In this document: one piece after another, positions 17,050-26,216 of the stretch
How positions within the stretch are numbered: the first letter of the stretch is position 1
Layout: each line of letters starts with the position of its first letter
Source: Altericroceibacterium endophyticum
GTDB taxonomy: Bacteria > Pseudomonadota > Alphaproteobacteria > Sphingomonadales > Sphingomonadaceae
Length of the DNA stretch: 64,000 bases
Reading direction: 5' to 3'
Assembly: GCF_009827595.1 (NCBI RefSeq)
Contig: NZ_WTYT01000005.1
Span: 1-64,000 of the forward strand
Program-made: the position numbers and the translations under genes
The notes under the pieces: model-generated
What the model was told of the DNA's origin: nothing
Databases searched by the model: none
Seen by the model: the letters and a program-made list of their open reading frames with translations, nothing else

Positions 17050-18165
17050 ATGCGCATCGGTAGCCCCAAGGAAATCAAGAACCACGAATATCGGGTCGGC
17101 CTGACCCCCGAAAGCGCAAGAGAGCTGGTCGTGCACGGCCACGAAGTCTGGATCGAAAGCGGCGCCGGGGCAGGTATCGGGGCAGGCGACGCGGATTATC
17201 AAGCCGCTGGCGCGATCATCAAACCATCAGCCGCAGAGATTTTCGCCGAATGCACGATGGTGGTGAAAGTTAAGGAGCCGCAGGCGGAAGAACGCGCCCA
17301 ATTGCGCGAAGGCCAGATTCTTTACACCTATCTCCATCTGGCCCCCGATGCGCCGCAGACGCAAGATCTGCTGAAATCCGGCGTTACCGCGATCGCTTAT
17401 GAAACGGTCACGGGCCAGCGTGGCGGGTTGCCGCTGCTGAAACCCATGAGCCAGGTGGCCGGACGTATGAGCATTCAGGCCGGCGCCACCGCGCTAGAAA
17501 AGATCAATGGCGGCCGCGGCATGCTGCTCGGCGGTGTTCCGGGTGTCATGCCAGCGAAGGTGGCCGTTATCGGCGGCGGCGTAGTGGGATTTAACGCCGC
17601 GCAGATGGCCGCTGGACTGGGCGCGGACCTGACCATTCTGGATCGCGACCCGGAAGTGCTGGAACAATTGGGCATTCATTTTGAAAGCCGCGCAAAAACG
17701 CGGTTCTCAAATGAAGCCAATCTGGAAGAAAGCGTATGCGAGGCGGATCTGGTGATCGGAGCGGTTTTGATTCCCGGCGCGGCGGCCCCCAAACTGGTTA
17801 GCCGCGATCTGTTGAAGAAAATGAAATCAGGCGCCGTCTTGGTGGACGTGGCCATCGATCAGGGCGGGTGCTTTGAAACCAGCCGGGCCACCACGCATCA
17901 GGACCCGACCTATATCGTCGATGACGTAGTGCATTATTGCGTAGCCAATATGCCCGGTGCGGTTGCACGGACCAGCACCTATGCGCTCAACAATGTCACG
18001 CTGCCGCATGCTCTGGCGATCGCCAATCTGGGCTGGAAGGACGCACTGCGCGCCAATCCGCATCTGGCGGCCGGTCTGAATGTTCATGCCGGACAGGTCA
18101 CATATAAGGCCGTGGCGGACGAATTGGGCTATGAATGGACGCCGACCGAAACAGTTCTTGGCTGA
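17050..18165 (+). CDS. ald: Alanine dehydrogenase
   Basis: NAD-dependent L-alanine dehydrogenase (alanine + NAD + water to pyruvate + ammonia + NADH), 371 residues, the normal family length. Substrate-binding Lys 75 and catalytic His 96 fall at the standard positions. The Rossmann motif [15 protein letters not shown] and the late [19 protein letters not shown] block are intact. An in-frame upstream start at 16918 is rejected: ATG 17050 begins exactly at the family N-terminus ([10 protein letters not shown]) and has AGGAG at 17039. It likely answers to the divergent Lrp-type regulator. Confidence 0.97.
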   Translation: MRIGSPKEIKNHEYRVGLTPESARELVVHGHEVWIESGAGAGIGAGDADYQAAGAIIKPSAAEIFAECTMVVKVKEPQAEERAQLREGQILYTYLHLAPDAPQTQDLLKSGVTAIAYETVTGQRGGLPLLKPMSQVAGRMSIQAGATALEKINGGRGMLLGGVPGVMPAKVAVIGGGVVGFNAAQMAAGLGADLTILDRDPEVLEQLGIHFESRAKTRFSNEANLEESVCEADLVIGAVLIPGAAAPKLVSRDLLKKMKSGAVLVDVAIDQGGCFETSRATTHQDPTYIVDDVVHYCVANMPGAVARTSTYALNNVTLPHALAIANLGWKDALRANPHLAAGLNVHAGQVTYKAVADELGYEWTPTETVLG

Positions 18166-18551
18166 TTCTCATCCAATCGGGGCGCCAGCGTCAAAACGCG
18201 GCGCCTCGGCATTAAATCAGTCGTTTTCGTATCACCGTTTTCTGCGCCCGCTCAAATCGGGCATCTTTTGGCGACATATCTGGCCCGGTCCATCCAAGGT
18301 CCGGGCCAGTTCGTTTTGCAGCCACCAGAAACCCACTCCCCACATAAAAACAGATACTTAACGGCATATTCCTTCGCAAGGAACACCCCCTGCTGCGCTA
18401 CTGCGCCACTATGGCAGGGATATTTCGTCAATTACTTTTTCGCCTTGGCTCAAGACGAATTGCTGTTCTCAGGGCTCTATGGCGATCGTTGAGACAGCTC
18501 ATGAAGAGGCTGGTCACGGGAGGACGCAATTTCATCAGTGGGGGATACGCC
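18166..18551. other. Intergenic region ald to TonB receptor
   Basis: 386 bases without a gene. It holds the two hairpins described at 18246-18308 and presumably the receptor promoter. Reading frames that extend the receptor upstream to 18411 lack a signal peptide and are not credible. I see no clear Fur box. Confidence 0.5.
18246..18269 (+). terminator. Probable terminator after ald
   Basis: GCCCG (18246-18250) pairs with CGGGC (18258-18262), followed by ATCTTTT. The stem is short, so efficiency is uncertain. A second, longer hairpin (TGGCCCGG/CCGGGCCA, 18281-18308) follows without a clean T run. Confidence 0.5.
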
Positions 18552-20948
18552 ATGACGAACTCAATGAATCCAAAAATGGTACTCGCCGCGGGGATATCGC
18601 TGCTGGCGATTGCCCCGACCCAGGTACTGGCTGCTGCGGCCGATGATGCTACTGCCGATATGGCAATGGCTGACGATGCCGCGCCGGGGAACCAGATTAC
18701 CGATATTGTTGTGACGGCGGAACGCCGTGAAGTCGGTTTGCAGGATGCCCCCATTGCGGTTTCGGCCATCAGCAATGAAAGCCTCAAGGAAAGCAATGTC
18801 ACCGATATTACCGGTCTGAACGGCCTGGTGCCCGGTCTGGTCGTCGCCAAGAGCGGCGGTGCAGAACGCATTATCTCCATTCGCGGTATTGGCTCGGAAA
18901 CACCCGAAAATACCAACACCCAGCCGGGCGTCTCCTATCACGTCGACGGCGTCTATATCTTCAACTCAATCGCCGCGAATGCCGCTTTTGTTGATGTGGC
19001 TCAGGTTGAGGTTCTCCGCGGACCGCAGGGCACGATGTTTGGCCAGGGCTCAACCGGCGGCACGATCAACGTCGCCACGCGTCAACCCGAACTGAATGAA
19101 ATCAGCGGAAATGCCCGCGTTGGTCTGGGTAATTACAGCCTGGTTCAGGCGGAAGCCGGTGCCAACCTGCCCATTTCCGACACTCTGGCTGTGCGTGTAG
19201 CGGGCCAGCACCAGTCGCATGATGGCTATGCGAAGACGACAGACGTCGTGAATTTCGGCGAATGGGAATTGGACGATGCCAATGAAACTGCGTGGAAAGC
19301 AGCCGCAAAATGGGCACCTACCGACAATTTCTCGATCACGCTGAACACCATCCAATATAGCAGCGACACACATGGTCAGGCACAGAAGAACGTGTTTGAT
19401 CCCAATCCCGATCCACGTGAACTGACGCAGGATTTTCCGGGCCAGTCGGTGGTCGATACCGAGCTGTATTATGGCACGATGGCGCTCGACATGGGTTTCG
19501 CGACGCTGAAATCGATCACCTCCTATCAAAAGCTGCATTCCGAACAGTCCTGGGACGCTGACGGCCTGACCGCAGACCTGTTCTATGATCTGAGCTATAG
19601 CCCGGATTCCTTCACCGGCGTTCGTTATGACCATGTCGGCACCTGGCAAAGCGACACCGAGAGCTGGACACAGGAAGTCAATCTTACATCCAACGGCAAT
19701 GGTCCGCTGAGCTGGATTGCAGGCGCAGTCTACCTGGAATCCAAGAACAGCCAGTACATCGTCGAATATCGGGGAGACGACGACAATCTGCTCCGCCCGC
19801 CTTTGCCGCTCACTACAGCCTTTGATGATCCCGTTCTGTCTTCGGTGACCTACGCCGAGCTTTCGTCGATCAAACGCAAGGCCTGGGCTGCTTACTTCCA
19901 AGGCACGTATGAGATGACGGACGCGCTGAGCCTGACAGCCGGTATTCGCTACAATCACGATAAGTATGATGGTGAAAGCGCGACCAACTCCGACACTGCA
20001 GATTATACGTCTGGTGTCTATCTCCAGCCAGAGTCTGTCGATGGCTATTCCACGAGCGAGTGGACCGGAAAGCTGGCGCTGGAATACAAATTCACACCCG
20101 CCAATATGGTCTATGCGAGCTTTACGCGTGGTTTCAAACCGGGCGGTATCAACTCGGCATCGGCCGGAGGCAATTCCTATAGTATCCTGCCGACCTATAA
20201 GCCTGAAACCGTCAATTCCTTTGAAATCGGCTCAAAAAACCGCTTTGCGGGCAATACGTTACAGCTGAATGCTTCGGCGTTCTATTACGATTACAGCAAC
20301 ATGCAATTCCTTGAGGAAGACCCCATTCCTTATGGCGAGGGCACCAGCAACGCCCCCAAGGCCGAGATTTATGGTCTTGAGCTGGAAGGGTCATGGGTCA
20401 TCAATGACTATTTCCGGTTCGATGGCTCCGTTGCGTTCCTCGATGGCGAATTCACCGAGGATTACTTCGCTCTCGACCCCGCAGAGGCCACCAAAGCACA
20501 GAATGAAGCGGGCTACGCCGATTACCTGATCTGGCTGGATGAGAATTTCTTCCCGGGGATCATGGCACGCGACGGCGCACGGATGAATATCAATGGCAAT
20601 TCCGTGCCGAAGATTCCCGATGTTCAGGGGACGGCGGCGCTGACCTATAACAATTACCTGTTTGGCGGGGATTTCACTGCCCGGGCACAGCTGATCTATC
20701 GCGGGGAATATCAGTACCGCCTGTTCAACAATTCCGAATTTGACGTCACGCCGTCCTATGAACAGTTCAATCTGTTTTTCGGCTACGAGCCTGAAGGCAG
20801 TGCGCTCAAGTTCTCCGCAACCGTCACAAACCTCTTTGATGAAGATGGCGTCAATTCGCGCTTTTCCGATCCTTACGGAAGTGCGCAGACGATGGAGACC
20901 TATATCGCTCCGCGCCAGTTCATCTTCGCAATTGGCTTCGATTTCTAA
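18552..20948 (+). CDS. TonB-dependent outer-membrane receptor
   Basis: A 798-residue outer-membrane beta-barrel with plug. ATG 18552 gives a clean signal peptide (about 1-30, ending VLAAA). The upstream start at 18411 would bury it. The TonB-box region reads DIVVTAERRE near residue 54. The plug domain spans about 65-175 (SIRGIGSETPENTNTQPGVSYHVDGVY, VEVLRGPQGTMFGQGSTGGTINV). The barrel ends with the expected terminal aromatic (FIFAIGFDF). This sphingomonad-type receptor takes up an unidentified ligand such as a siderophore, vitamin or aromatic or plant compound. The following MFS gene may carry the substrate across the inner membrane. Confidence 0.93.
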   Translation: MTNSMNPKMVLAAGISLLAIAPTQVLAAAADDATADMAMADDAAPGNQITDIVVTAERREVGLQDAPIAVSAISNESLKESNVTDITGLNGLVPGLVVAKSGGAERIISIRGIGSETPENTNTQPGVSYHVDGVYIFNSIAANAAFVDVAQVEVLRGPQGTMFGQGSTGGTINVATRQPELNEISGNARVGLGNYSLVQAEAGANLPISDTLAVRVAGQHQSHDGYAKTTDVVNFGEWELDDANETAWKAAAKWAPTDNFSITLNTIQYSSDTHGQAQKNVFDPNPDPRELTQDFPGQSVVDTELYYGTMALDMGFATLKSITSYQKLHSEQSWDADGLTADLFYDLSYSPDSFTGVRYDHVGTWQSDTESWTQEVNLTSNGNGPLSWIAGAVYLESKNSQYIVEYRGDDDNLLRPPLPLTTAFDDPVLSSVTYAELSSIKRKAWAAYFQGTYEMTDALSLTAGIRYNHDKYDGESATNSDTADYTSGVYLQPESVDGYSTSEWTGKLALEYKFTPANMVYASFTRGFKPGGINSASAGGNSYSILPTYKPETVNSFEIGSKNRFAGNTLQLNASAFYYDYSNMQFLEEDPIPYGEGTSNAPKAEIYGLELEGSWVINDYFRFDGSVAFLDGEFTEDYFALDPAEATKAQNEAGYADYLIWLDENFFPGIMARDGARMNINGNSVPKIPDVQGTAALTYNNYLFGGDFTARAQLIYRGEYQYRLFNNSEFDVTPSYEQFNLFFGYEPEGSALKFSATVTNLFDEDGVNSRFSDPYGSAQTMETYIAPRQFIFAIGFDF

Positions 20949-20973
20949 CCACCCCGAAGTCATGACCTTGGTA

Positions 20974-21002
20974 CGGGGCGCAGCAATGCGCCCCGTTTTT
21001 TT
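20974..21002 (+). terminator. Intrinsic terminator of the TonB receptor gene
   Basis: A perfect nine-base stem, CGGGGCGCA (20974-20982) with TGCGCCCCG (20987-20995), is closed by a GCAA tetraloop and followed by seven T. Confidence 0.95.
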
Positions 21003-21110
21003 GGCGTAAGAGCCGCGGGGCTGAACCTCAAACATTTCGGCGCAGGCAATCAAGCCAGCACAGCCGCACAACGCTCATAGTCGGGGCAATCGGGCCAAAG
21101 GGGGTGAAGT

Positions 21111-22373
21111 GTGCCGCGTGCAATCTGGGTGCTGATCGTGGCCTGCTCGGCCTTCTTCCTTGTCACCGCGACGACCTTCACGTCGCTTGGCTATATCCTT
21201 TTCACCATGGCAGAAGATCTTGGCTGGAGCCGTACGGCCGCCGGGATGAGCTTTTCCCTGCTCGGTCTTGCCTGCGGCCTCTCCAGCCCGCTTCCGGCCA
21301 TCATGATGAAACGCTTTGGCACCTGCATCACCATGGTCAGTGGCAGCCTGGTACTCGCCACTGGTTTTCTAGCCGCTGCTCTGACGCCCGGACTGATCCT
21401 GTTCTTCTTCGCCACGACGCTGATGGGCGCAGGTTTTTCACTCCTCGCTCCCGCGCCCGGCGTATTCCTGATGGCAAATTGGTTCGGGGACCGCGCCCCG
21501 CGCATGATCGGTGTTTATTTCATGGCCGGTTCCTTCGGCGGGGTGATCGGGCCCTTGCTGGTCGGTGCCATTGTCGCGCTTTCAGGCAGCTGGCGGTTGC
21601 ACTGGGCCATCATGGCAGCGCTGGCTCTCATCCTCGCCCTTGCCTGCGCTCTGGGCATTCGTGATCAGCAGGACGATACAGGCACACCAGCGCCAACCAG
21701 GCAGCAAAGCCCGGATAATGCCGCAACGCCCGCCTCAGCCGATGCCAATGGCTGGACAGTAAAGGCGGCCTTGCGCAGCCGGGCCTTCATCATCCTCGCC
21801 CTGACCATGGCCGCGATGCAGACCGTTTACACCACGCTGCATTCCATTCTGGTGATGCATATGGCCTCTTTCACGACCGGCTCCACCGCCGGGGCCATTG
21901 CCCTCAGCACTCTGGCGCTGTCGGGTACAATTTCCAAAGGCATATCGGGCGGTCTTGCTGAAAAGTTCAATGCGCAATGGCTGATGGTCGCCGGCCTCAT
22001 TCTTCAGGCCGCATCCATGGCCACGCTTGCTGCAGCCACGGCACCCATTTGGGCCTATCTCGGCGCCGTTCTCGCCGGGCTTGGCTGGGGTGCGGCATGG
22101 CTTAGCGCGAACACTCTGCTGCTGCGCTATTTTGGGAAGAGCATTATCGGCGATCTGGTGGCAATGGCGACCATGGCCACCACCATCGCGGTGGTTGGTC
22201 CCGTCAGCGCAGGGTGGGTGGCGGACACCACCGGCAGCTATCGCCCGATCCTGACTGGATTTGCGGCACTTCTGGGACTGATCGCACTCGCAACCCTTTG
22301 GCTGAACCGCAGTGCCCGCTCCGATGCGAAACGCCAAAAGCAACAGCATATTGCCACGCAAAGCGCCTCCTGA
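21111..22373 (+). CDS. Major facilitator superfamily transporter
   Basis: A 420-residue permease with twelve likely membrane helices and a hydrophilic centre (about 190-220), layout typical of the monocarboxylate/oxalate-formate (OxlT-like) branch. The loop 2-3 motif is only loosely kept. GTG 21111 follows GGGGTG at 21101. It lies downstream of the TonB receptor but behind a strong terminator, so it has its own promoter. Substrate unknown; an organic acid is the default guess. Confidence 0.85.
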   Translation: MPRAIWVLIVACSAFFLVTATTFTSLGYILFTMAEDLGWSRTAAGMSFSLLGLACGLSSPLPAIMMKRFGTCITMVSGSLVLATGFLAAALTPGLILFFFATTLMGAGFSLLAPAPGVFLMANWFGDRAPRMIGVYFMAGSFGGVIGPLLVGAIVALSGSWRLHWAIMAALALILALACALGIRDQQDDTGTPAPTRQQSPDNAATPASADANGWTVKAALRSRAFIILALTMAAMQTVYTTLHSILVMHMASFTTGSTAGAIALSTLALSGTISKGISGGLAEKFNAQWLMVAGLILQAASMATLAAATAPIWAYLGAVLAGLGWGAAWLSANTLLLRYFGKSIIGDLVAMATMATTIAVVGPVSAGWVADTTGSYRPILTGFAALLGLIALATLWLNRSARSDAKRQKQQHIATQSAS

Positions 22374-22442
22374 TCACCAAACCTATGGAAAACCCCGTGG
22401 CGCGGCTTTGGCTCTTCCACCAAGGGCGCTAACAGGCTGGGC

Positions 22443-23939
22443 GTGAGCGCTTCCATCATCATCGGGTCCGATGCGGCAGAACGGGATGTCCCCATCGACA
22501 TCGAAGAACTGCTGGCGACCCGCTTGCTGGTGCAGGGCAATAGCGGCTCTGGCAAATCCCATCTGCTGCGCCGCCTGCTGGAAGAAAGCGCCGCTCTGGT
22601 ACAGCAGGTCGTGATCGACCCGGAGGGTGATTTCGTCACTCTGGCGGAGCCCTTCGGCCATGTGGTCATTGAAGGCGCCGATTATGGCGATGCCGAGATT
22701 ATCGAACTTGCCGGACGTATTCGTCAACATCGCGCCTCGGTCGTGCTGGCGCTGGACGGGCTGGAAATCGACGCGCAGATGCGCTGCGCCGCGCAGTTCC
22801 TCTCTGCCTTGTTCGATGCCCCGCGTGAACAATGGTATCCGGCGCTGGTGGTGGTCGACGAAGCGCAGATGTTCGCTCCCGTTAGTTCGGGTGATGTGAG
22901 CGAAGAAGTGCGCCGGATGTCGCTATCCGCCATGACCAATTTGATGTGTCGGGGCCGCAAACGCGGCCTGGCGGGCGTCATCGCGACGCAGCGGCTGGCA
23001 AAACTGGCGAAAAATGTTGCCGCCGAAGCCTCCAATTTCCTGATGGGGCGGACCTTTCTCGATATCGACATGGTGCGCGCGGCGGACCTTCTGGGCATGG
23101 AACGCCGACAGGCGGAACAGATCCGCGATCTGGAGCGCGGCCGCTTTCTGGGTTTGGGTCCGGCCATCAGCCGCCGCCCGATCGCGGTGAAGATCGGCGC
23201 TGTGCAGACATCCGCTCGCACCACATCCCATGGCATGATGCCACCGCCGACATCCTCGACAGAGGATATGTCCGCGCTGCTCCATGCCGATCTGGGCGCG
23301 TCCACAGCCATCGTTCCGCCGCCTCCACCGCCCCCGCGTCCATCCTCCGATCCCGATGCCATGGCGCAGCGGATCGCCACCTATGAAGCCCCGCACCCCG
23401 GGGGCGCCGATATTGAAGGCGAAGACAGCGGCATGGGGATATCTGGAGAAAGCCCGGAAAATGCCGACGATTCCGATCGTCAGCAAATCATCGATGATAT
23501 TTTGAGCGATATGGCTGCGGAGGAAAATGCCTGTTTCCAGGCGGCTTCCTCGCTGTTTCAGGATTTTACTCTCCGCTGCCGGATGCAGCGCATCACGCAC
23601 GGGCTGGATATGAGCGGCTTCCGCCGGCAATTCGCCATGGCCGTGGCGGGAGTGTCTTCGCATGATGAGGATCACGCCGCCATGCTGGAACTGGGCCGGT
23701 CACTCTCGGATGATTTGCTCGCCCCTTTCCTGACGATCGCTCGAGCCGCGCAGGAGGGACGATCCTGCCCGCCAGATGACGAACTGGCCCGCATATATGG
23801 CACCAATTCCGCCGGACGGATCCGCCGCCTGCTCGAACATTTCGAAAAAACCGGCCTGATCGTCATGCGGACCGATTATAGTGGAAGGCGGACCATTGGC
23901 CTGCCCCATCTGGGTACCAGCACCGCCTCCGCCGAATAG
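22443..23939 (+). CDS. HerA/DUF87-type ATPase
   Basis: A 498-residue P-loop ATPase of the HerA/FtsK-like DUF87 group. Walker A is GNSGSGKSH (residues 33-41), Walker B is VVVDEAQMF near 140, followed by the MCRGRKRGLAGVIATQR segment. The middle (about 265-330) is a low-complexity Pro-rich linker. The C-terminal 130 residues look like a separate helical domain (YGTNSAGRIRRLLEHFEKTGLIV), possibly winged-helix. GTG 22443 is the first plausible start. No NurA-type nuclease is adjacent, so a HerA-NurA role in end resection cannot be claimed; it may be a stand-alone chromosomal ATPase. Confidence 0.8.
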   Translation: MSASIIIGSDAAERDVPIDIEELLATRLLVQGNSGSGKSHLLRRLLEESAALVQQVVIDPEGDFVTLAEPFGHVVIEGADYGDAEIIELAGRIRQHRASVVLALDGLEIDAQMRCAAQFLSALFDAPREQWYPALVVVDEAQMFAPVSSGDVSEEVRRMSLSAMTNLMCRGRKRGLAGVIATQRLAKLAKNVAAEASNFLMGRTFLDIDMVRAADLLGMERRQAEQIRDLERGRFLGLGPAISRRPIAVKIGAVQTSARTTSHGMMPPPTSSTEDMSALLHADLGASTAIVPPPPPPPRPSSDPDAMAQRIATYEAPHPGGADIEGEDSGMGISGESPENADDSDRQQIIDDILSDMAAEENACFQAASSLFQDFTLRCRMQRITHGLDMSGFRRQFAMAVAGVSSHDEDHAAMLELGRSLSDDLLAPFLTIARAAQEGRSCPPDDELARIYGTNSAGRIRRLLEHFEKTGLIVMRTDYSGRRTIGLPHLGTSTASAE

Positions 23940-24088
23940 AGACTGATGGCCTGCCCGGCCGGTTACCCCTCTGTTATCCTGAAGATTATCGCCAGCGCCG
24001 CCTGAACGGTGCGCGAAAGTTGACGCCTGCTTGCCCGGTCCCTAGGAGCAAGACTAGTGCTAACTACTCGCATTTACAGGATGGCGAG

Positions 24089-24166
24089 ATGATCTCCTGC
24101 CTTATGAAAAGTGTTGTCACAGCTTTCGGCTCCGCCTGTAAACAGGCGGTCGGCACAGCACTATGA
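24089..24166 (+). CDS. Possible 25-residue leader ORF
   Basis: ATG 24089 opens a 25-codon frame whose TGA overlaps the ATG of the next gene. A perfect hairpin, CCGCCTG-TAAA-CAGGCGG (24132-24149), lies inside it, 13 bases before that ATG. This layout suggests coupled translation or attenuation of the PepSY-system genes, but the ORF may be chance. Confidence 0.25.
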   Translation: MISCLMKSVVTAFGSACKQAVGTAL

Positions 24167-24711
24167 TGCTTCCCTACGGAATTGTGCTGTCCTTATTGGG
24201 GCCGCTTATGTTGCGGCTCGGCTGGCATCGGAAATCAGGATGGATCATGGGCGGCTGGGCTTTGCTCACGATGGCCGCCGTGCTGCTCACCTTCGAATAT
24301 GGCGCATGGGGGCTCGCCATCGGGACATGTGCGGCAATAGCGAGCGCCAGTGTTTTGCTCGCCGTGGCGGCGCTGCGCACGCCGGCAGGACGTCTGGCGA
24401 AGGGCCGTCTCCCTGAACGCAAAGCGCGCCGCGCACCAGACTGGCCGGACATTGCAAGGCGCTGGGGCGTCTTCATCATCACCTTTCCGCTGACTTTGCT
24501 GGCAACGCTGTTTCTGGCGGTGCGGATGGAGGCGTTCGCCGTGGCCAGCGGCAGTTCCGAGGCAAACAGTATGGCGACCGCCGTGATTGCCGCGCCGATC
24601 ATCTGGACCATCGCGATGAGCTGGCAGATGCTGTGCGGCACACTTTTCAGAATGGCGCTGGCCCCGGCCGCCCTGTTTCTTGCCGGAGGTGCCCTGTGGC
24701 TGATCAGATAG
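24163..24711 (+). CDS. Small membrane protein paired with PepSY permease
   Basis: A 182-residue protein with five or six hydrophobic segments and a charged central loop (about 75-100, rich in Arg/Lys). I do not recognise a named domain, though small membrane proteins of this type commonly precede PepSY-TM genes in TonB-linked iron-uptake loci. Two consecutive ATG codons (24163, 24166) could start it. Its stop lies 16 bases inside the next gene, so the two are co-translated. Confidence 0.65.
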   Translation: MMLPYGIVLSLLGPLMLRLGWHRKSGWIMGGWALLTMAAVLLTFEYGAWGLAIGTCAAIASASVLLAVAALRTPAGRLAKGRLPERKARRAPDWPDIARRWGVFIITFPLTLLATLFLAVRMEAFAVASGSSEANSMATAVIAAPIIWTIAMSWQMLCGTLFRMALAPAALFLAGGALWLIR

Positions 24712-26216
24712 AAAAAGACGACCTCCCCAAGCGTGCGCTGCGCGGACATGCGGCGATTGGTCTGATTGCTGGTGCGCTGATCTTCCTCCTCTCGCTCTCC
24801 GGGGTGCTGGCGGTGAGTGCGGAGCGCTGGCAACGCTGGGAAGAACCCGCTGCGCCGGAAATGACCGATATTTCCCCGGCTGCGGCACAGGCGGCGCTGG
24901 AGGCGGCGATTGCGGCAGATGGCAAGCCCACCACCCATGCCTATCTCCACATGCCGACCGACAAATTGCCGCGCGTGATCGTGACCACCGATTATTCGGC
25001 GCATTATGTGACCGAGGATGGCGAGCTGGCCGCGCCGGAGGATCATGTCTGGACCGAGTTTATCCTCGCGCTGCATTATTACCTCAATTTGCCGATGACG
25101 CCCGGCCTGATCCTGGTCGGGATAGTGGGCGTCGCGCTGTCGGCGGCGGCGGTAACCGGCGTGCTGGCGCATCCGCGGATTTTCCGCGATGCCTTCCGCC
25201 TGCGTCCGCGCGGGCAGAAACAGCTGGCGCAGGCCGACTGGCACAACCGCATCGGCAGCTGGACCCTGCCCTTCACGCTGGCCGTGGCGCTGACCGGGGC
25301 AGCCATCGGGCTGGGCGTGGCGGTGTTCCAGGGCATCGCGGCCGAGCGGTTTGGCGGCGATATGGAGGCGGTTTACGGCCCCCTGTTTGGCGACCATCCG
25401 CATGAGGACCCGGCCCCCGCCCCGCTTGCCCGGGCCGACATTGCGCTGACCTGGATGGCGGATAACCACCCTCAGCGGCGCATCACCTATGTCACGCTGG
25501 AGCATCCGCAAACGGCGGGCCAGCAGATTTCCATCCTCGCCGACCATGATCAGCGGCTGATCTATGGGGAGAGCTATGTCTTCGACGGCGACGGCTTTCC
25601 CGATGGCAAGATCGGCCTGTCCGACGGTGCCCTGGGGCAGCAGGCCATCGCGTCGGCCTATAAGCTCCATTTCGGCAATTTTGCCGGTATTCCGGTGGAG
25701 CTGGCCTATATCCTATTCGGGCTGGGCCTATGCGCCGTGACCGCCACCGGCATGTCGCTCTGGCTGATGAAGCGCCGTGCGCGCGGACTGGCCGAACCCC
25801 GGCTGGAGGCCTTCTGGAGCATCACCGTCTGGGGCAGCCCGCTGCTGCTGATCATGGCCTATTGGCTCCGGATGATTGGCGGCCCCGCCATGCCGCTGAC
25901 GGCATTTTTCTGGGTCGCGCTGCCCGTGGCGATGCTCGCGGGAATGACCCGCCCCTCGGTCTGGATCGCCCCCATCCTGCGCTACAGCCTCGCCGCCGGG
26001 CTGGTGATCACCGCTCTGGCGCATGGGCTGATCTTCGGTTTCGCACCGCTCAGCTCGCTCGCGATCAATGCCGCGCTGATCGCCATGGCCGCCGCGATCA
26101 TCACTTTTTCTCCCCGCGCCGGCGCGCCGTGGAAAGGCCGTATCCAGCCCGACGCCGGCACTGGCACTGGCCCCCGTGACGGCGAGCTCAGCAACACGGC
26201 CCCCGCCGCCGAGTGA
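24696..26216 (+). CDS. PepSY-associated transmembrane protein
   Basis: A 506-residue inner-membrane protein of the PepSY_TM family. It has an N-terminal helix (about 16-37, GHAAIGLIAGALIFLLSLSGVLAV), a PepSY-like periplasmic segment, the ALHYYLNLPMTPG and DWHNRIGSWTLPFTLAVALTG helices, and a second PepSY-like stretch around 250-300. Several histidines occur at helix ends. Members are linked to reductive release of siderophore iron at the inner membrane. GTG 24696 is chosen because GGAGGT lies at 24685-24690; the longer frame from 24633 runs back into the preceding gene. Its 3' third is overlapped on the other strand by the frame of the gene at 25728. Confidence 0.82.
   Translation: MADQIEKDDLPKRALRGHAAIGLIAGALIFLLSLSGVLAVSAERWQRWEEPAAPEMTDISPAAAQAALEAAIAADGKPTTHAYLHMPTDKLPRVIVTTDYSAHYVTEDGELAAPEDHVWTEFILALHYYLNLPMTPGLILVGIVGVALSAAAVTGVLAHPRIFRDAFRLRPRGQKQLAQADWHNRIGSWTLPFTLAVALTGAAIGLGVAVFQGIAAERFGGDMEAVYGPLFGDHPHEDPAPAPLARADIALTWMADNHPQRRITYVTLEHPQTAGQQISILADHDQRLIYGESYVFDGDGFPDGKIGLSDGALGQQAIASAYKLHFGNFAGIPVELAYILFGLGLCAVTATGMSLWLMKRRARGLAEPRLEAFWSITVWGSPLLLIMAYWLRMIGGPAMPLTAFFWVALPVAMLAGMTRPSVWIAPILRYSLAAGLVITALAHGLIFGFAPLSSLAINAALIAMAAAIITFSPRAGAPWKGRIQPDAGTGTGPRDGELSNTAPAAE

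Noticed and set aside
24174-25670. Minus-strand frame of 498 codons
   Set aside because: Antisense to the PepSY system genes; no start signal or domain.
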